DNA of 64,000 nucleotides from Pseudoalteromonas rubra (GCF_000967655.1 NZ_JXYA01000001.1:124001-188000); one strand, 5' to 3'; shown: positions 38,297 to 48,716, numbered from the stretch's first letter. A program made the numbers and translations. The notes: a model not told the origin generated them from the sequence alone.

Positions 38297-38854
38297 ATGC
38301 AATCACTCGCCAATCATTTTTTGGTCGCCATGCCAAATTTGCAAGATCCCTTCTTTAAGCACACAGTCACCTACATTTGTGAGCATAACGAAGAAGGCGC
38401 AATGGGCCTGGTCGTCAATCATCCCATTAACGTTACTGTGGGTGAGCTGCTCGACCAGATAGAAATAGACAACGATAAATCCAGCACGGCTGCCAGCCAG
38501 TCAGTGTTTGCCGGCGGGCCCGTTCATACCGACCGCGGCTTTGTCTTGCACACGCCCAAACCCGGCTACGCATCCAGCCGCGAGCTCAGCTCAGACATTA
38601 TGATCACCACCTCAAAAGATGTACTGGCGTCACTGACCTCACACAATTGTCCGGACGCCTTTATCATTACGTTAGGTTATTCCGGGTGGGAGCAGGGGCA
38701 GCTGGAAAAAGAGATCCTGGAAAACTCCTGGCTGATCATTGAAGCCGATCCGGCCATTATTTTTAATACGCCACCAGAAAAACGCTGGGAAAAAGCGGTA
38801 GAAATGCTTGGTATAGACGCAGGACAACTAAGCACCGAGGCGGGCCACGCCTGA
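38297..38854 (+). CDS. yqgE: YqgE/AlgH family protein
   Basis: This is a 185-residue UPF0301 protein. The characteristic N-terminus is SLANHFLVAMPNLQDPFFKHTVTYICEHN (cut here at residue 29), and FAGGPVHTDRGFVLH lies in the middle. The C-terminal AIIFNTPPEKRWEKAVEMLGID is also hallmark. The function is poorly defined; in Pseudomonas AlgH affects alginate regulation. GGGGG precedes the ATG. It sits between gshB and ruvX as in E. coli. Confidence 0.93.
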   Translation: MQSLANHFLVAMPNLQDPFFKHTVTYICEHNEEGAMGLVVNHPINVTVGELLDQIEIDNDKSSTAASQSVFAGGPVHTDRGFVLHTPKPGYASSRELSSDIMITTSKDVLASLTSHNCPDAFIITLGYSGWEQGQLEKEILENSWLIIEADPAIIFNTPPEKRWEKAVEMLGIDAGQLSTEAGHA

Positions 38855-38929
38855 GCCAACCAACCCCATTAACAGCGCGTCGCCACGACACATGTTGGTG
38901 GCCGCCTGTATTCTAACGAGAAACACAGC

Positions 38930-39376
38930 ATGAGTAATAACGAAAAAGCAGCCCCAGGCCAGCGTACGGTCATTGGCTTTGATTTTGGCACCCGCAGCAT
39001 TGGCCTGGCCGTAGGACAGGAAATGACTGGCACAGCCAGCAGTCTGGGCGCAGTCAAAGCCCGCGACGGTATCCCCGACTGGCAGGATATCGCCCCCTAT
39101 ATCGAACAGTGGCAACCTGATCTGCTGGTTGTTGGCCTGCCACTGAACATGGACGGTACAAATCAGGACCTGACCTTTCGCGCCAGAAAGTTTGCCAACC
39201 GGCTACACAACCAATTCAGATTACCAGTCGAAACTCAGGATGAACGCCTCACCACAGCAGATGCCAAAGCCCGCTTGTTTGAGCAAGGCGGCTATCGCTC
39301 TTTGGCCAAAGATAAGGTCGATGGCATGTCAGCCATTATTATTCTGGAGAGTTTTTTTGAGGCGCAATGGGGTTAA
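38930..39376 (+). CDS. ruvX: RuvX/YqgF family putative Holliday-junction resolvase
   Basis: The 148-residue RNase H-fold protein (YqgF) has the first catalytic Asp in [17 protein letters not shown]. The second is near [22 protein letters not shown], with [13 protein letters not shown] and the final Asp in [16 protein letters not shown]. The role is 16S rRNA 5'-end processing or resolvase-like activity, depending on organism. The last 38 bases overlap the convergent binding-protein gene (39339). Confidence 0.93.
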   Translation: MSNNEKAAPGQRTVIGFDFGTRSIGLAVGQEMTGTASSLGAVKARDGIPDWQDIAPYIEQWQPDLLVVGLPLNMDGTNQDLTFRARKFANRLHNQFRLPVETQDERLTTADAKARLFEQGGYRSLAKDKVDGMSAIIILESFFEAQWG

Positions 39377-40271
39377 GCACCCGGTAGCGTTTCAGATCGG
39401 GGATAAATCCGGCCTGCTCATAGGCGAGGCGGATCGTCCCCCGCGCCCTGAGCTGCTTTAAGCCACTTTGCAATGCCTTAAATGCCCTTTCTCCATCCGG
39501 ATGCAGGCGCGACACCACAAAGTGGCGGCTGCCATCAAACTGCACCACTAAATTCGGGTGCGCGACCAGCACAATCTCATCCAGCCTGAATTCGTTATTC
39601 AGACTCGGCATGAGCGGCATCAGCATAAAGTCGACCCACTGGCGATTGACCATTTGCGCCTGCGACGCCCAGACCGGTTCATTCATCACATGTTTGAGAC
39701 CCAGACTAGCCAGGGTTTGCCAGTCCGTGCGCCAGCGACTGGTAGAGACAGCGCTCAGCTCGCGTAACTCACTGAGCCCGGTGATGCGTGCAACCGCCAG
39801 ATTATCCGGGGCATAGAATATGCCGGCAAAATACTCGCCACGGCGGATCACCGCATCACTGATAAACAGTTTATCTGCCTTGGCTTTGGCATCTGCATAC
39901 CAGTAACTGTCGAAACTTAATAACAGTTTACCCTGCTCGAGCAAGTTCGAATGACGAAAATTGATATTACCAGGCCGGTAGGTAAAGGATTTTCTGAAGC
40001 CTCCCAGCGCCAGCGCTTGCTGCACCAGCACCATATCAACCACATCTCTGCGCACATAATCGCCCGAGAACTGAGTGACTTCGAGTGGCTCACGACCATT
40101 CAAAAAACGCAGATAGTCGGCATAAACATCATCGCGGATATACATATCCACCACATCATGGCCGACCGATTGCTCAGCAGCAGCCTCCGCCGCCAGCGCA
40201 GCGGGGCTTGCCACCAGGCAGCACAGGCACAATAGCGCCCGGTGCAGAGCCCGATTAACGCTTTTTATCAT
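39339..40271 (-). CDS. Periplasmic binding-protein-like protein, no permease
   Basis: The frame opens at 40283, but the ATG at 40271 gives a good Sec signal peptide ([20 protein letters not shown]) and 310 residues. Mature residues have an SBP_bac_3/SBP-like pattern ([42 protein letters not shown]). No ABC permease or ATPase is nearby. The ATG lies inside the end of pilU (17-base overlap), so expression is probably coupled to pilT-pilU. Confidence 0.8.
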   Translation of the reverse strand: MIKSVNRALHRALLCLCCLVASPAALAAEAAAEQSVGHDVVDMYIRDDVYADYLRFLNGREPLEVTQFSGDYVRRDVVDMVLVQQALALGGFRKSFTYRPGNINFRHSNLLEQGKLLLSFDSYWYADAKAKADKLFISDAVIRRGEYFAGIFYAPDNLAVARITGLSELRELSAVSTSRWRTDWQTLASLGLKHVMNEPVWASQAQMVNRQWVDFMLMPLMPSLNNEFRLDEIVLVAHPNLVVQFDGSRHFVVSRLHPDGERAFKALQSGLKQLRARGTIRLAYEQAGFIPDLKRYRVLNPIAPQKNSPE

Positions 40272-41382
40272 CCAGGCCGTCAACGGTCACCCCTTGCAAA
40301 AAGCCTGCGCCTTTTTGCTCGTTATTCTGCAGTTTGATCATCAAACGCAGATCGTTTGGAGAGTCAGCGTGATGCAGCGCATCGGCATAGTTGATCCTTT
40401 GCTGTTTATACAAATCAAACAACGCCTGATCAAAGGTTTGCATGCCCATTTCTTTCGACTTAGACATAGTTTCTTTAATCGAGCCGATGTCGCCTTTTTT
40501 AATCAGCTCCGCCACCATTGGAGAATTCAGCATCACCTCAATGGCCGCCACACGCCCTTCCCCTTTGGCCGAGGGTACCAGTTGCTGCGCCACAATGGCT
40601 CTGAGGTTGAGCGCCAAGTCGTATTTCAGCTTATCGTGCTTTTCTTTCGGCACCAGGTGCATAATCCGGTCTATGGCCTGGTTGGCATTGTTGGCGTGCA
40701 AAGTTGCCACACACAGGTGGCCGGTTTCGGCAAAGCTCAGTGCATATTCCATGGTTTCGCGCGAGCGAATTTCACCGATCAGGATCACATCCGGTGCCTG
40801 GCGCAGCGAGCTTTTCAGCGCCGACTCAAAGCTTTCCGTATCCAGCCCGACTTCTCGCTGAGTGATAATACTCTTGCGATGCTGATGCACAAATTCAATC
40901 GGATCTTCTATGGTCAGAATATGGCCACGCTGATTGCGATTACGATAACCCAGTAACGCCGCCAGTGACGTTGACTTACCCGTGCCCGTACCACCGACGA
41001 ATAACACCAGACCACGCTTAGACATGATCACGTCGGTCAGCACAGAGGGCAGGCCCAGGTCAGTGACTTCCGGGATATCCGTCACGATACGACGGATCAC
41101 CATGCCCGCACAGTCTCGCTGCCAGAACGCCGATACCCGGAAGCGACCAATCTCGTTCGCCACCGCAAAGTTACATTCTTTCTCACCATGAAACTGCTGT
41201 TTTTGTTTCTCACTCATGGCCGACTCGACCATGGCCAGTGATGCCTCAGCATCCAGCACCTCATCGTCCAGCGCCCGCAGCTCACCATCAATTTTGGCAC
41301 TGACGGGCAAACCGGCAGACACAAACAAGTCCGATGCGCCTTTGTCTTTCATCGTTTGCAGGTAGTGTACAAGTTCCATCAT
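40255..41382 (-). CDS. pilU: PilT/PilU-type twitching motility ATPase
   Basis: This type IV pilus retraction ATPase has 375 residues, close to PilU (about 382). It shows the N-terminal PAS-like region, Walker A (FVGGTGTGKSTSLAALLGYR) and the Asp box HILTIEDPIEFVHQHR. The Walker B motif is VILIGEIRS and the His box LCVATLHANNANQAIDRI. PilU assists PilT in pilus retraction. It follows pilT on the same strand with a 12-base gap. Confidence 0.95.
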   Translation of the reverse strand: MMELVHYLQTMKDKGASDLFVSAGLPVSAKIDGELRALDDEVLDAEASLAMVESAMSEKQKQQFHGEKECNFAVANEIGRFRVSAFWQRDCAGMVIRRIVTDIPEVTDLGLPSVLTDVIMSKRGLVLFVGGTGTGKSTSLAALLGYRNRNQRGHILTIEDPIEFVHQHRKSIITQREVGLDTESFESALKSSLRQAPDVILIGEIRSRETMEYALSFAETGHLCVATLHANNANQAIDRIMHLVPKEKHDKLKYDLALNLRAIVAQQLVPSAKGEGRVAAIEVMLNSPMVAELIKKGDIGSIKETMSKSKEMGMQTFDQALFDLYKQQRINYADALHHADSPNDLRLMIKLQNNEQKGAGFLQGVTVDGLDDKKR

Positions 41383-41394
41383 GCGCTCCCGGAC

Positions 41395-42441
41395 TTAATA
41401 TGAGGTGCCAAACTGGTTCTTATCATGGGCTTTCGCCTGTGCATCCTGGTTGGTGATCAAACCGCGGTTAACCAGGTTAGTGAGGCACTGATCCATGGTC
41501 TGCATACCATGCATTGCACCGGTCTGAATCGACGAGTACATTTGCGCGATTTTATCTTCGCGAATGAGGTTACGGATGGCCGGGATCCCCATCATGATCT
41601 CATGGGCTGCCACCCGGCCGCCACCGACTTTTTTCACCAGAGTTTGTGAAATAACCGCCTGCAGAGACTCAGACAACATAGAGCGCACCATGTCTTTTTC
41701 CTCACCCGGGAAAACGTCAATAATACGGTCGATGGTCTTAGGCGCTGAGGTGGTGTGCAGTGTGCCAAACACCAAATGACCGGTTTCGGCTGCGGTCATG
41801 GCCAGGCGAATGGTTTCCAGATCGCGCAACTCACCGACCAGGATCACGTCGGGATCTTCACGCAGAGCACTGCGCAGCGCGGCGTTAAAGCTATGGGTAT
41901 CGCGATGTACTTCACGCTGATTGATCAGGCTCAACTTGTTATCGTGGACAAATTCGATGGGATCTTCGATGGTCAGAATATGGTGGTGCTTATTACTGTT
42001 AATGTAATCCACCATGGCCGCCAGGGTGGTGGATTTACCCGACCCGGTTGGGCCTGTCACCAGCACTAAGCCACGCGGGCAATCGGAGATTTTGCGGAAA
42101 ATCTCCGGTGCGCCCAAGTCTTCCAACGTCAGCACTGAGCTGGGGATGGTTCGAAACACCGCCGCAGGACCGCGACTGGCATTGAACGCATTAACACGAA
42201 AACGGGCCAGGTTTGGTACTTCAAAAGAAAAATCTACCTCAAGATTTTGCTCATAGTCCTTGCGCTGGTTATCATTCATAATATCGTAAACGAGGCTGTT
42301 AACGTCCTTCGCTTCCAGTGCAGGAATGTTTACCCGGCGCACATCGCCATCAACGCGGATCATCGGCGAAACGCCCGATGAAAGGTGTAAATCCGATGCT
42401 TTGTGTTGCACACTAAAGGCCAATAATTCAGTAATATCCAT
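41395..42441 (-). CDS. pilT: Type IV pilus retraction ATPase PilT
   Basis: PilT powers pilus retraction and twitching. The start at ATG 42441 (MDITELLAFSVQHKASDLHL) has GGAG 7 bases upstream and matches the family; the frame stays open to 42462. The 348 residues carry Walker A (VTGPTGSGKSTTLAAMVDY), Asp box (HILTIEDPIEFVHDNK), Walker B (VILVGELRDLETI) and His box (LVFGTLHTTSAPKTIDRI). The AIRNLIRE motif near the C-terminus, important for retraction, is present. It is divergent from yggS with only 29 bases between starts. Confidence 0.96.
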   Translation of the reverse strand: MDITELLAFSVQHKASDLHLSSGVSPMIRVDGDVRRVNIPALEAKDVNSLVYDIMNDNQRKDYEQNLEVDFSFEVPNLARFRVNAFNASRGPAAVFRTIPSSVLTLEDLGAPEIFRKISDCPRGLVLVTGPTGSGKSTTLAAMVDYINSNKHHHILTIEDPIEFVHDNKLSLINQREVHRDTHSFNAALRSALREDPDVILVGELRDLETIRLAMTAAETGHLVFGTLHTTSAPKTIDRIIDVFPGEEKDMVRSMLSESLQAVISQTLVKKVGGGRVAAHEIMMGIPAIRNLIREDKIAQMYSSIQTGAMHGMQTMDQCLTNLVNRGLITNQDAQAKAHDKNQFGTSY

Positions 42442-42470
42442 CTCAGACTCCACAACGAGCAAATAATAAT

Positions 42471-43154
42471 ATGGTTACAATAGCAGAACGGCTGAACAAC
42501 GCCTATGATCGCATTGCAAAAGCACAGCAAAAGTATGCCACCGAGCAGGAGGTTGCATTGCTGGCGGTGTCTAAAACCAAACCTGTCGAACTCATCGAAC
42601 AAGCTTATGCTGCGGGTCAGCGGTTATTTGGTGAGTCTTATGTTCAGGAAGCGGTCGACAAGGTCCGCCACTTTAACCAGCAAAAAGACATTGAATGGCA
42701 TTTCATCGGCCCCATTCAGTCGAATAAATCACGTCAGATTGCCGAGCATTTTTCCTGGGTACAAAGCGTCGACCGCCTGAAAATTGCACGCCGCTTGAAT
42801 GAGCAAAGGCCCAATAACCTGATGCCGCTCAAGGTCCTGATCCAGGTCAATATCAGTGATGACGAGCAAAAGTCTGGCTGCGCCCTGAGTGAACTGGACG
42901 AACTGGCCGCTTATATCGATGATGCGCGCCAATTGGAGCTACGAGGACTGATGACAATCACCGCACAAACCGATGATCCACACCAGCAGCTGGAATATTT
43001 TCGCCAAATGAAGGCTTGCTTTGATAGACTAAAGGCTCAATATCAACAGCTGGATACCTTGTCGATGGGTATGAGTGGCGATCTGGAAATGGCCATTCAG
43101 GGTGGTGCAACCATGGTACGCATCGGCACGGACATTTTTGGCAAACGACAATAA
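42471..43154 (+). CDS. yggS: YggS-family pyridoxal phosphate homeostasis protein
   Basis: The 227-residue alanine-racemase-like PLP protein binds PLP through Lys in LLAVSKTKPVELI (about residue 36). Conserved blocks FGESYVQEAVDKV, EWHFIGPIQSNKSR and STGMSGDLEMAIQGG-like SMGMSGDLEMAI confirm the family. It buffers free PLP and affects amino acid balance; the proC neighbour is its usual partner. The start is 29 bases from pilT on the other strand. Confidence 0.95.
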   Translation: MVTIAERLNNAYDRIAKAQQKYATEQEVALLAVSKTKPVELIEQAYAAGQRLFGESYVQEAVDKVRHFNQQKDIEWHFIGPIQSNKSRQIAEHFSWVQSVDRLKIARRLNEQRPNNLMPLKVLIQVNISDDEQKSGCALSELDELAAYIDDARQLELRGLMTITAQTDDPHQQLEYFRQMKACFDRLKAQYQQLDTLSMGMSGDLEMAIQGGATMVRIGTDIFGKRQ

Positions 43155-43169
43155 GGTGACACAATCCCA

Positions 43170-43991
43170 ATGGCTAATAAAACGATTGCATTTATCGGCA
43201 CAGGTAATATGAGCTATGCCATCATCGGCGGCATGATCAAAAACGGATTTGCCCCGCAAAGTATCATTGCAACCAATCGCAACGCTGAAAAGCTGGCTAA
43301 GGCTCACGCCGACTTCGGGGTCCTTACCGAGCAGGATAACCTCAAAGCGGTGCAACAAGCCGATGTCATCGTACTGTCTGTTAAACCACAGATGATGGCC
43401 GAGTTGTGCCAGACCTTTGTCGATGCTGGGCTGGATATCAGCGATAAGCTGTTTGTGTCTGTTGCCGCAGGTATCACAGTAAAACGCTTACGCGAGATGC
43501 TAGCACAGGATGTCAAACTGGTACGTTGTATGCCCAACACACCGTCATTGCTTGGACGTGGTGTGTCTGGCTTGTTTGCCGCAGACATCAGTGAAGAAGA
43601 AAAGGCTTATATTGAACAGGTCTTTTCATCAACCGGCATCGCCATCTGGCTGGACGAAGAGTCACAAATTAACGATGTTATTGCCGTCACGGGCTCCTCG
43701 CCAGCGTATTTTTTCTTATTTATGGAAGCGATTGAAGAAAAAGCCGTTGCACTGGGCTTTTCACCTGAGCAGGCCCGTGCGCTGGTACAACAAACCGCGC
43801 TTGGTGCCGCTGAAATGGCGCTGTCTCAGCAGGATATCAGCATTGCACAGTTGCGTGCCAACGTCACCTCTAAAGGCGGCACGACCCACGCAGCCGTTGA
43901 ACATTTAAAAGCCAACCAGTTACCACAAACCGTGGCTGATGCCATGGATGCCTGCATTGCCCGGGCACAGGAAATGGAACAACAAATCTAG
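43170..43991 (+). CDS. proC: Pyrroline-5-carboxylate reductase
   Basis: ProC reduces P5C to proline with NADPH. The 273-residue protein has an N-terminal Rossmann motif (IAFIGTGNMSYAIIGGM), LVRCMPNTPSLLGRGVSGLFA, and the C-terminal dimerisation signature VTGSSPAYFFLFMEAIEE and SKGGTTHAAVEHL. It is 15 bases after yggS in an operon that continues to yggT. Confidence 0.96.
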   Translation: MANKTIAFIGTGNMSYAIIGGMIKNGFAPQSIIATNRNAEKLAKAHADFGVLTEQDNLKAVQQADVIVLSVKPQMMAELCQTFVDAGLDISDKLFVSVAAGITVKRLREMLAQDVKLVRCMPNTPSLLGRGVSGLFAADISEEEKAYIEQVFSSTGIAIWLDEESQINDVIAVTGSSPAYFFLFMEAIEEKAVALGFSPEQARALVQQTALGAAEMALSQQDISIAQLRANVTSKGGTTHAAVEHLKANQLPQTVADAMDACIARAQEMEQQI

Positions 43992-44001
43992 AGGACACAC
44001 A

Positions 44002-44535
44002 ATGAACGCCATGCAATTTTTGGTAGGGATTATTTTTGACCTGTTTTTAATGGTCGTACTATTGCGCTTTTGGCTACAGCTGGTCAAAGCAGACTTTTAT
44101 AACCCGCTGAGCCAGGCCGTGATCAAAGCGACTTCTTTCGCGGTGAACCCACTGCGTAAAATCATTCCGGGCTTTGGCGGGTTTGACTTGGCGTCGCTGG
44201 TATTAGCGCTGCTGGTCGGCTTTGCCAAAATGTCGGTACTGATGCTGATGTTTGGCGGCTACTGGGATGCCATGGGTGCGGCCATTTCTGGTGCCCTGAC
44301 TGTGGTCAAAGAAGCCTTTTCGCTGGTGTTCTGGATCCTGATTATCCGTGCCATTTTGAGCTGGGTCGCGCAGGGTTATAACCCCATCGCTGCAGTCTTT
44401 GATCAGCTTACTGAACCTATGCTGCGCCCTATTCGTAAAATTATTCCACCGCTGGGCGGGCTGGATCTGTCGATCCTAGTCGTGCTGATCGGCATGCAGT
44501 TTTTGCAGATCCTGGTGATGGACCTGCTACGTTAA
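44002..44535 (+). CDS. yggT: YggT family integral membrane protein
   Basis: The frame is open from 43939, but the ATG at 44002 has GAGGACAC upstream and gives 177 residues (MNAMQFLVGIIFDLFLMVVL). Two YggT repeats are seen, each with two membrane helices and the motif NPL-x-I-I-P, as NPLRKIIPGFGGFDLASL and MLRPIRKIIPPLGGLDLS. The E. coli homologue is linked to osmotic and potassium tolerance. It sits 10 bases after proC. Confidence 0.93.
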   Translation: MNAMQFLVGIIFDLFLMVVLLRFWLQLVKADFYNPLSQAVIKATSFAVNPLRKIIPGFGGFDLASLVLALLVGFAKMSVLMLMFGGYWDAMGAAISGALTVVKEAFSLVFWILIIRAILSWVAQGYNPIAAVFDQLTEPMLRPIRKIIPPLGGLDLSILVVLIGMQFLQILVMDLLR

Positions 44536-44553
44536 GTCTTTGGAGTAGTCATA

Positions 44554-45000
44554 ATGAAAACGTTATTCTCACTGATGTCTTTGCTGGCGGTGCTGATGTT
44601 CACTCAGCCTGCACATGCCAATAATCCGCAGGGTGGTCAGTATAAGCAACTGGGCGACTGGCAGGTGCATTACATCGCCTTTCCGTCGACCTTTATTCAA
44701 CCCAACATTGCCAGCGCCTATGGTTTAACGCGCAGCAATAGCAAAGCCATCATCAATATTTCTGTGCTGGCAGACGATGCCAGCAACACCGCACAGCGCG
44801 CAACATTAAGCGGACATGCGCGCAGCCTTATCGGCACCAAAACCAACTTAACGTTTAAAGAAGTGGTTGAGGGTGACGCGGTGTATTACCTGGCGCAAAT
44901 GGACGTAGATCATGAAGACACCTACCGTTTCGAAGTGACCATCCGCCAGGGTAATACCCGACACGTGCTTAAATTTCAGCAAAAATTTTATGTAGATTAA
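44554..45000 (+). CDS. DUF4426 periplasmic protein
   Basis: The 148-residue protein has a Sec signal ([22 protein letters not shown]) and the DUF4426 pattern [20 protein letters not shown], followed by [10 protein letters not shown] and the C-terminal [21 protein letters not shown] (cut here). The function is unknown. The family is commonly found between yggT and rdgB in Alteromonadales and Vibrionales. One base separates it from rdgB. Confidence 0.88.
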   Translation: MKTLFSLMSLLAVLMFTQPAHANNPQGGQYKQLGDWQVHYIAFPSTFIQPNIASAYGLTRSNSKAIINISVLADDASNTAQRATLSGHARSLIGTKTNLTFKEVVEGDAVYYLAQMDVDHEDTYRFEVTIRQGNTRHVLKFQQKFYVD

Positions 45001-45001
45001 T

Positions 45002-45595
45002 ATGACCAGACAAATTGTTCTTGCCACCGGCAACCAGGGCAAAGTGGCCGAACTTGGCAGTATGCTTAAAGACCTGAATATCGAAGTCCTGCCACAAAGC
45101 CAGTTTAATGTTGGTGAAGTGGCTGAAACAGGCACTACTTTTGTAGAAAACGCCATTATCAAGGCGCGCCACGCGGCGAAAATCACAGGTTTACCGGCGA
45201 TTGCGGACGACTCAGGCCTGGAGGTTGACGCGCTTAAGGGCGCACCGGGCGTCTACTCTGCCCGTTTTGCCGGTGCAGATGCCAGCGATCAGGATAATAT
45301 CGACAAACTGCTTGATGCGATGACTGGTGAAACGCAGCGCACGGCACGTTTTTGGTGCGTTTTGGTTTATATGCGCCACGCCGACGACCCTACTCCTGTT
45401 ATTTGTCAGGCCAGCTGGGAAGGACGTATTACCGAAGATCAACAAGGCTTGCAGGGCTTTGGTTATGACCCGGTATTCTGGGTTGAAAGCGACCAGTGCA
45501 CTTCAGCACAACTGAGCAAAGCGCAGAAAAATGCCCTCAGCCATCGTGGTCAGGCATTACAGCAACTGCTGGCACATTTTAAAGGCCAGCTGTGA
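45002..45595 (+). CDS. rdgB: dITP/XTP pyrophosphatase (RdgB/HAM1)
   Basis: RdgB removes non-canonical purine nucleotides (dITP, XTP) from the pool. The 197-residue protein starts with [20 protein letters not shown] and has [22 protein letters not shown] and FGYDPVFWV, the family motifs. It is 1 base after the DUF4426 gene and overlaps hemW by 4 bases, so it is translationally coupled. Confidence 0.95.
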   Translation: MTRQIVLATGNQGKVAELGSMLKDLNIEVLPQSQFNVGEVAETGTTFVENAIIKARHAAKITGLPAIADDSGLEVDALKGAPGVYSARFAGADASDQDNIDKLLDAMTGETQRTARFWCVLVYMRHADDPTPVICQASWEGRITEDQQGLQGFGYDPVFWVESDQCTSAQLSKAQKNALSHRGQALQQLLAHFKGQL

Positions 45596-46728
45596 AACTC
45601 CCTCCATTAAGTTTGTACATTCACGTCCCCTGGTGCGTGCAAAAATGCCCTTACTGCGACTTTAACAGTCATGGTCAAAAGGGCGAGATCCCCGAGCAGG
45701 AATACATTCAGCACCTGCTCGCAGACTTGCGCGCAGATTTGCACCTGGTACAGGGTCGTAAACTGCATAGTATTTTTATTGGTGGCGGCACGCCCAGCTT
45801 GCTCAGTGGCGCGGCTTACACGCAACTGCTGGGCGAAATTGAAACCCTGGTTGGCTTTGCTGAAGACATAGAAATCACCCTGGAAGCCAATCCGGGGACC
45901 GTGGAAACCGATCGGTTTAAGCACTATGTCGCAGCGGGGATCAACCGGATTTCCATCGGCGTGCAGAGTCTACAGGCAGATAAACTTAAGGCTCTGGGGC
46001 GCATTCATGGTGAGCAAGAAGCCCGCCATGCAGCTCAGGAAGCCCATGACGCAGGTCTTAATAGCTTTAACATGGACCTGATGCACGGGCTGCCAGACCA
46101 ATCCGTTGCAGACGCACTGAGCGACCTGCAACAGGTGATTGATCTCAATCCGCCGCATCTGTCCTGGTATCAGCTCACCATTGAGCCAAACACCCAGTTT
46201 GCCTCTAAGCCTCCAACACTGCCTCAGGACGAAATCTTGTGGGACATTCAGGAGCAAGGCCAGGCACTGCTTGCCAAACACGGTTATCAGCAATATGAAA
46301 TCTCAGGTTATGCCAAAACAGACTATCAGTGCCGACACAACCTGAATTACTGGCAGTTCGGCGATTACCTGGGCATTGGCTGTGGCGCACATGGCAAAAT
46401 AACCCAACCAGACAGCAATCAGATCCTGCGTACCGTTAAGGTCAAACACCCGCGTGGTTATATGGATCTGACTAAATCGTACTTATACGACAGCTGGCAG
46501 GTAGCGCCGTCGGATCGTCCGTTTGAGTTCTTTATGAACTGCTTTCGATTGCACACGCCGTGCAAAAAGCAGGACTTTTGTGATTATACCGGCTTGTCGC
46601 TGAATGATATTGAGCCTGCCATTAACCAGGCGATTGCAAAAAAGCTCCTGACAGATCAGGGCGATTCATGGTTGGTAACAATTAAGGGCCACAGATATCT
46701 CAATGACCTGCTAGAATTGTTCGTTTGA
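45592..46728 (+). CDS. hemW: HemW-type radical SAM protein (heme chaperone)
   Basis: It starts with GTG in the GTGA overlap with rdgB. The 378 residues carry the radical SAM cluster motif C-x3-C-x2-C in [17 protein letters not shown] (residues about 14-21). GGGTPSLL and [10 protein letters not shown] follow. HemW lacks the CPDH activity of HemN and supplies heme. [16 protein letters not shown] is family typical. It closes the yggS-hemW operon. Confidence 0.95.
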   Translation: MKLPPLSLYIHVPWCVQKCPYCDFNSHGQKGEIPEQEYIQHLLADLRADLHLVQGRKLHSIFIGGGTPSLLSGAAYTQLLGEIETLVGFAEDIEITLEANPGTVETDRFKHYVAAGINRISIGVQSLQADKLKALGRIHGEQEARHAAQEAHDAGLNSFNMDLMHGLPDQSVADALSDLQQVIDLNPPHLSWYQLTIEPNTQFASKPPTLPQDEILWDIQEQGQALLAKHGYQQYEISGYAKTDYQCRHNLNYWQFGDYLGIGCGAHGKITQPDSNQILRTVKVKHPRGYMDLTKSYLYDSWQVAPSDRPFEFFMNCFRLHTPCKKQDFCDYTGLSLNDIEPAINQAIAKKLLTDQGDSWLVTIKGHRYLNDLLELFV

Positions 46729-46761
46729 TACCTGCTCATAAGTTAAGATGGTGCAGGAAAA

Positions 46762-46806
46762 CTCCCCGGCAGATGCAAAATCGTCTGCCAGGAGACTATT
46801 TTTGTT
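46762..46806 (+). terminator. Terminator after hemW
   Basis: The stem GGCAGA / TCTGCC (46768-46789) is extended by CTCC / GGAG after a small bulge. ACTATTTTTG follows as the T tract on the plus strand. It lies 34 bases after the hemW stop. Confidence 0.75.
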
Positions 46807-46861
46807 GGTGGCATTGCACTAGCACCCAAATCCAAGTGGAACACAATAAAAAAGGTAACCC

Positions 46862-48700
46862 ATGCGTAAAATGACACTCCTTGCCGCAGCCGTGGCAGCA
46901 GCGCTCCTCTCAGGTTGTCAGCAAACAGCAGAACAACCAAACAACACCGCCAAGACGGCGACAACACAACAAGTGGTACAAAGCGAAGTTGAAAAGGCCA
47001 ACGCCTTTTTTGATGAAGTCTTTATGCGAGGTGTGATGCGCAGCCCGGTATATCAGACTTACCTTGGCATTAAACAAGACTACGACAAATGGGATGACCA
47101 GTCGGAAGCACGCGCCATTGAAGATCTTGAACTGGCTAAAAAAGACCTGGTTGCCCTGCAAGCCATTGATCGCAGCAAACTGGATGCACAGACCCAGGTC
47201 AGCTACGACTTGTTTAAGCAAGGCATAGAAAATGAAATTGCCGACTTCCAGTGGCGTTTCCACAACTACCCGGTTAACCAGATGTACGGTACGCACTCTA
47301 TGGTCCCGGCATTTTTGATCAACCAGCACCAAATCACCGACGTTAAAGACGCCAAAGCGTATATTTCACGTCTCAATGGTGTGCCTGCGGTATTCGATCA
47401 GCTGGTAAAAGACCTGGAGATCCGTGCTGACAAAGGCATCATTGCGCCTAAATTTGTCTTCCCTCACGTGATTGAGTCAAGCAAGAATATCATTAAAGGT
47501 GCTCCATTCGTTGAAGGTGAAGATTCTACCTTAATGGCTGACTTTAAGCGTAAAGTCGAGAAGCTGGATATTGCAGACAACGAAAAACAAGCACTGATCG
47601 GTGAAGCCACTGACGCCCTTAAAACTGCGGTTAAGCCAGCCTACAGCATGCTGATCGGCTACCTTCAGCAGCTTGAAAAGCGTGCCGATACCCGCGATGG
47701 TGCCTGGAAGTTCCCTGACGGTGAGAAATACTTCAATAATGCCCTGGCTCGCACTACCACCACAGACTTAACAGCTGCCGAGATCCATAAAATTGGCTTG
47801 TCTGAAGTAGCGCGTATTCACGACGAAATGCGTGAAATCAAAGAAAAAGTCGGCTTTAAGGGCGACCTAAAAGCCTTTATGGAGTTTATGCGCACCGACG
47901 AGCAGTTCTATCTGCCTAACACCGAAGCAGGTAAGGCTAAGTACCTGGCAGATGCAACGGCCATGATAGACAACCTTAAAGGCCGCCTTGATGAGCTGTT
48001 TATCGTCAAGCCAAAGGCTGACATGATAGTTAAACGCGTAGAAGCCTTCCGTGAAAAATCAGCGGGTAAAGCTTTCTATCAACAGCCTGCGCCGGATGGC
48101 TCGCGCCCTGGCATCTACTATGCCAACCTCTATGACATGGAAGCCATGCCAACCTATCAAATGGAAGCGCTGGCTTACCACGAAGGTATTCCTGGCCACC
48201 ACATGCAAATCGCCATTGCGATGGAATTAGAAAACATGCCTAAGTTCCGTAAGTTTGGTCGCTATACCGCTTACACCGAGGGCTGGGGACTGTACTCTGA
48301 GCTGGTACCAAAAGAAATGGGCCTGTACGAAGACCCGTATTCTGACTTTGGCCGCCTGGCGATGGAACTGTGGCGTGCTTGTCGCCTGGTCGTCGATACC
48401 GGTATCCATGCCATGAAGTGGACGCGTCAGGAAGGCATTGATTACTATGTAAACAATACGCCAAACGCTAAGTCCGATGCTGTGAAAATGGTAGAGCGTC
48501 ACATTGTTATCCCATCTCAGGCAACGGCTTATAAGATTGGTATGCTGGAAATTCTTAAGTTGCGTGAAGATGCGAAGAAAGAGCTGGGCGATAAGTTCGA
48601 TATCCGCCAGTTCCACGACGTAGTGCTGAAGAATGGTCCTGTACCACTTAATGTACTGGAACAGTTCGTGAACGAGTGGGTTGCCAGCAAAAAAGCTTAA
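46862..48700 (+). CDS. DUF885-family metallopeptidase-like lipoprotein
   Basis: The ATG at 46862 (AAGG upstream) gives 612 residues with a lipobox (AALLSGCQQ). The family is related to M3/M32-like peptidases. The zinc motif is LAYHEGIPGHHMQIA (HExxH-like, about residue 440), with Glu and His farther on (YTEGWGLYSELVPKEMG). It is probably an envelope-bound peptidase; the substrate is unknown. The C-terminal part is helical. It has its own ribosome binding site, and its terminator lies inside the next gene. Confidence 0.85.
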   Translation: MRKMTLLAAAVAAALLSGCQQTAEQPNNTAKTATTQQVVQSEVEKANAFFDEVFMRGVMRSPVYQTYLGIKQDYDKWDDQSEARAIEDLELAKKDLVALQAIDRSKLDAQTQVSYDLFKQGIENEIADFQWRFHNYPVNQMYGTHSMVPAFLINQHQITDVKDAKAYISRLNGVPAVFDQLVKDLEIRADKGIIAPKFVFPHVIESSKNIIKGAPFVEGEDSTLMADFKRKVEKLDIADNEKQALIGEATDALKTAVKPAYSMLIGYLQQLEKRADTRDGAWKFPDGEKYFNNALARTTTTDLTAAEIHKIGLSEVARIHDEMREIKEKVGFKGDLKAFMEFMRTDEQFYLPNTEAGKAKYLADATAMIDNLKGRLDELFIVKPKADMIVKRVEAFREKSAGKAFYQQPAPDGSRPGIYYANLYDMEAMPTYQMEALAYHEGIPGHHMQIAIAMELENMPKFRKFGRYTAYTEGWGLYSELVPKEMGLYEDPYSDFGRLAMELWRACRLVVDTGIHAMKWTRQEGIDYYVNNTPNAKSDAVKMVERHIVIPSQATAYKIGMLEILKLREDAKKELGDKFDIRQFHDVVLKNGPVPLNVLEQFVNEWVASKKA

Positions 48701-48716
48701 CCCACCGTCCGTAACT

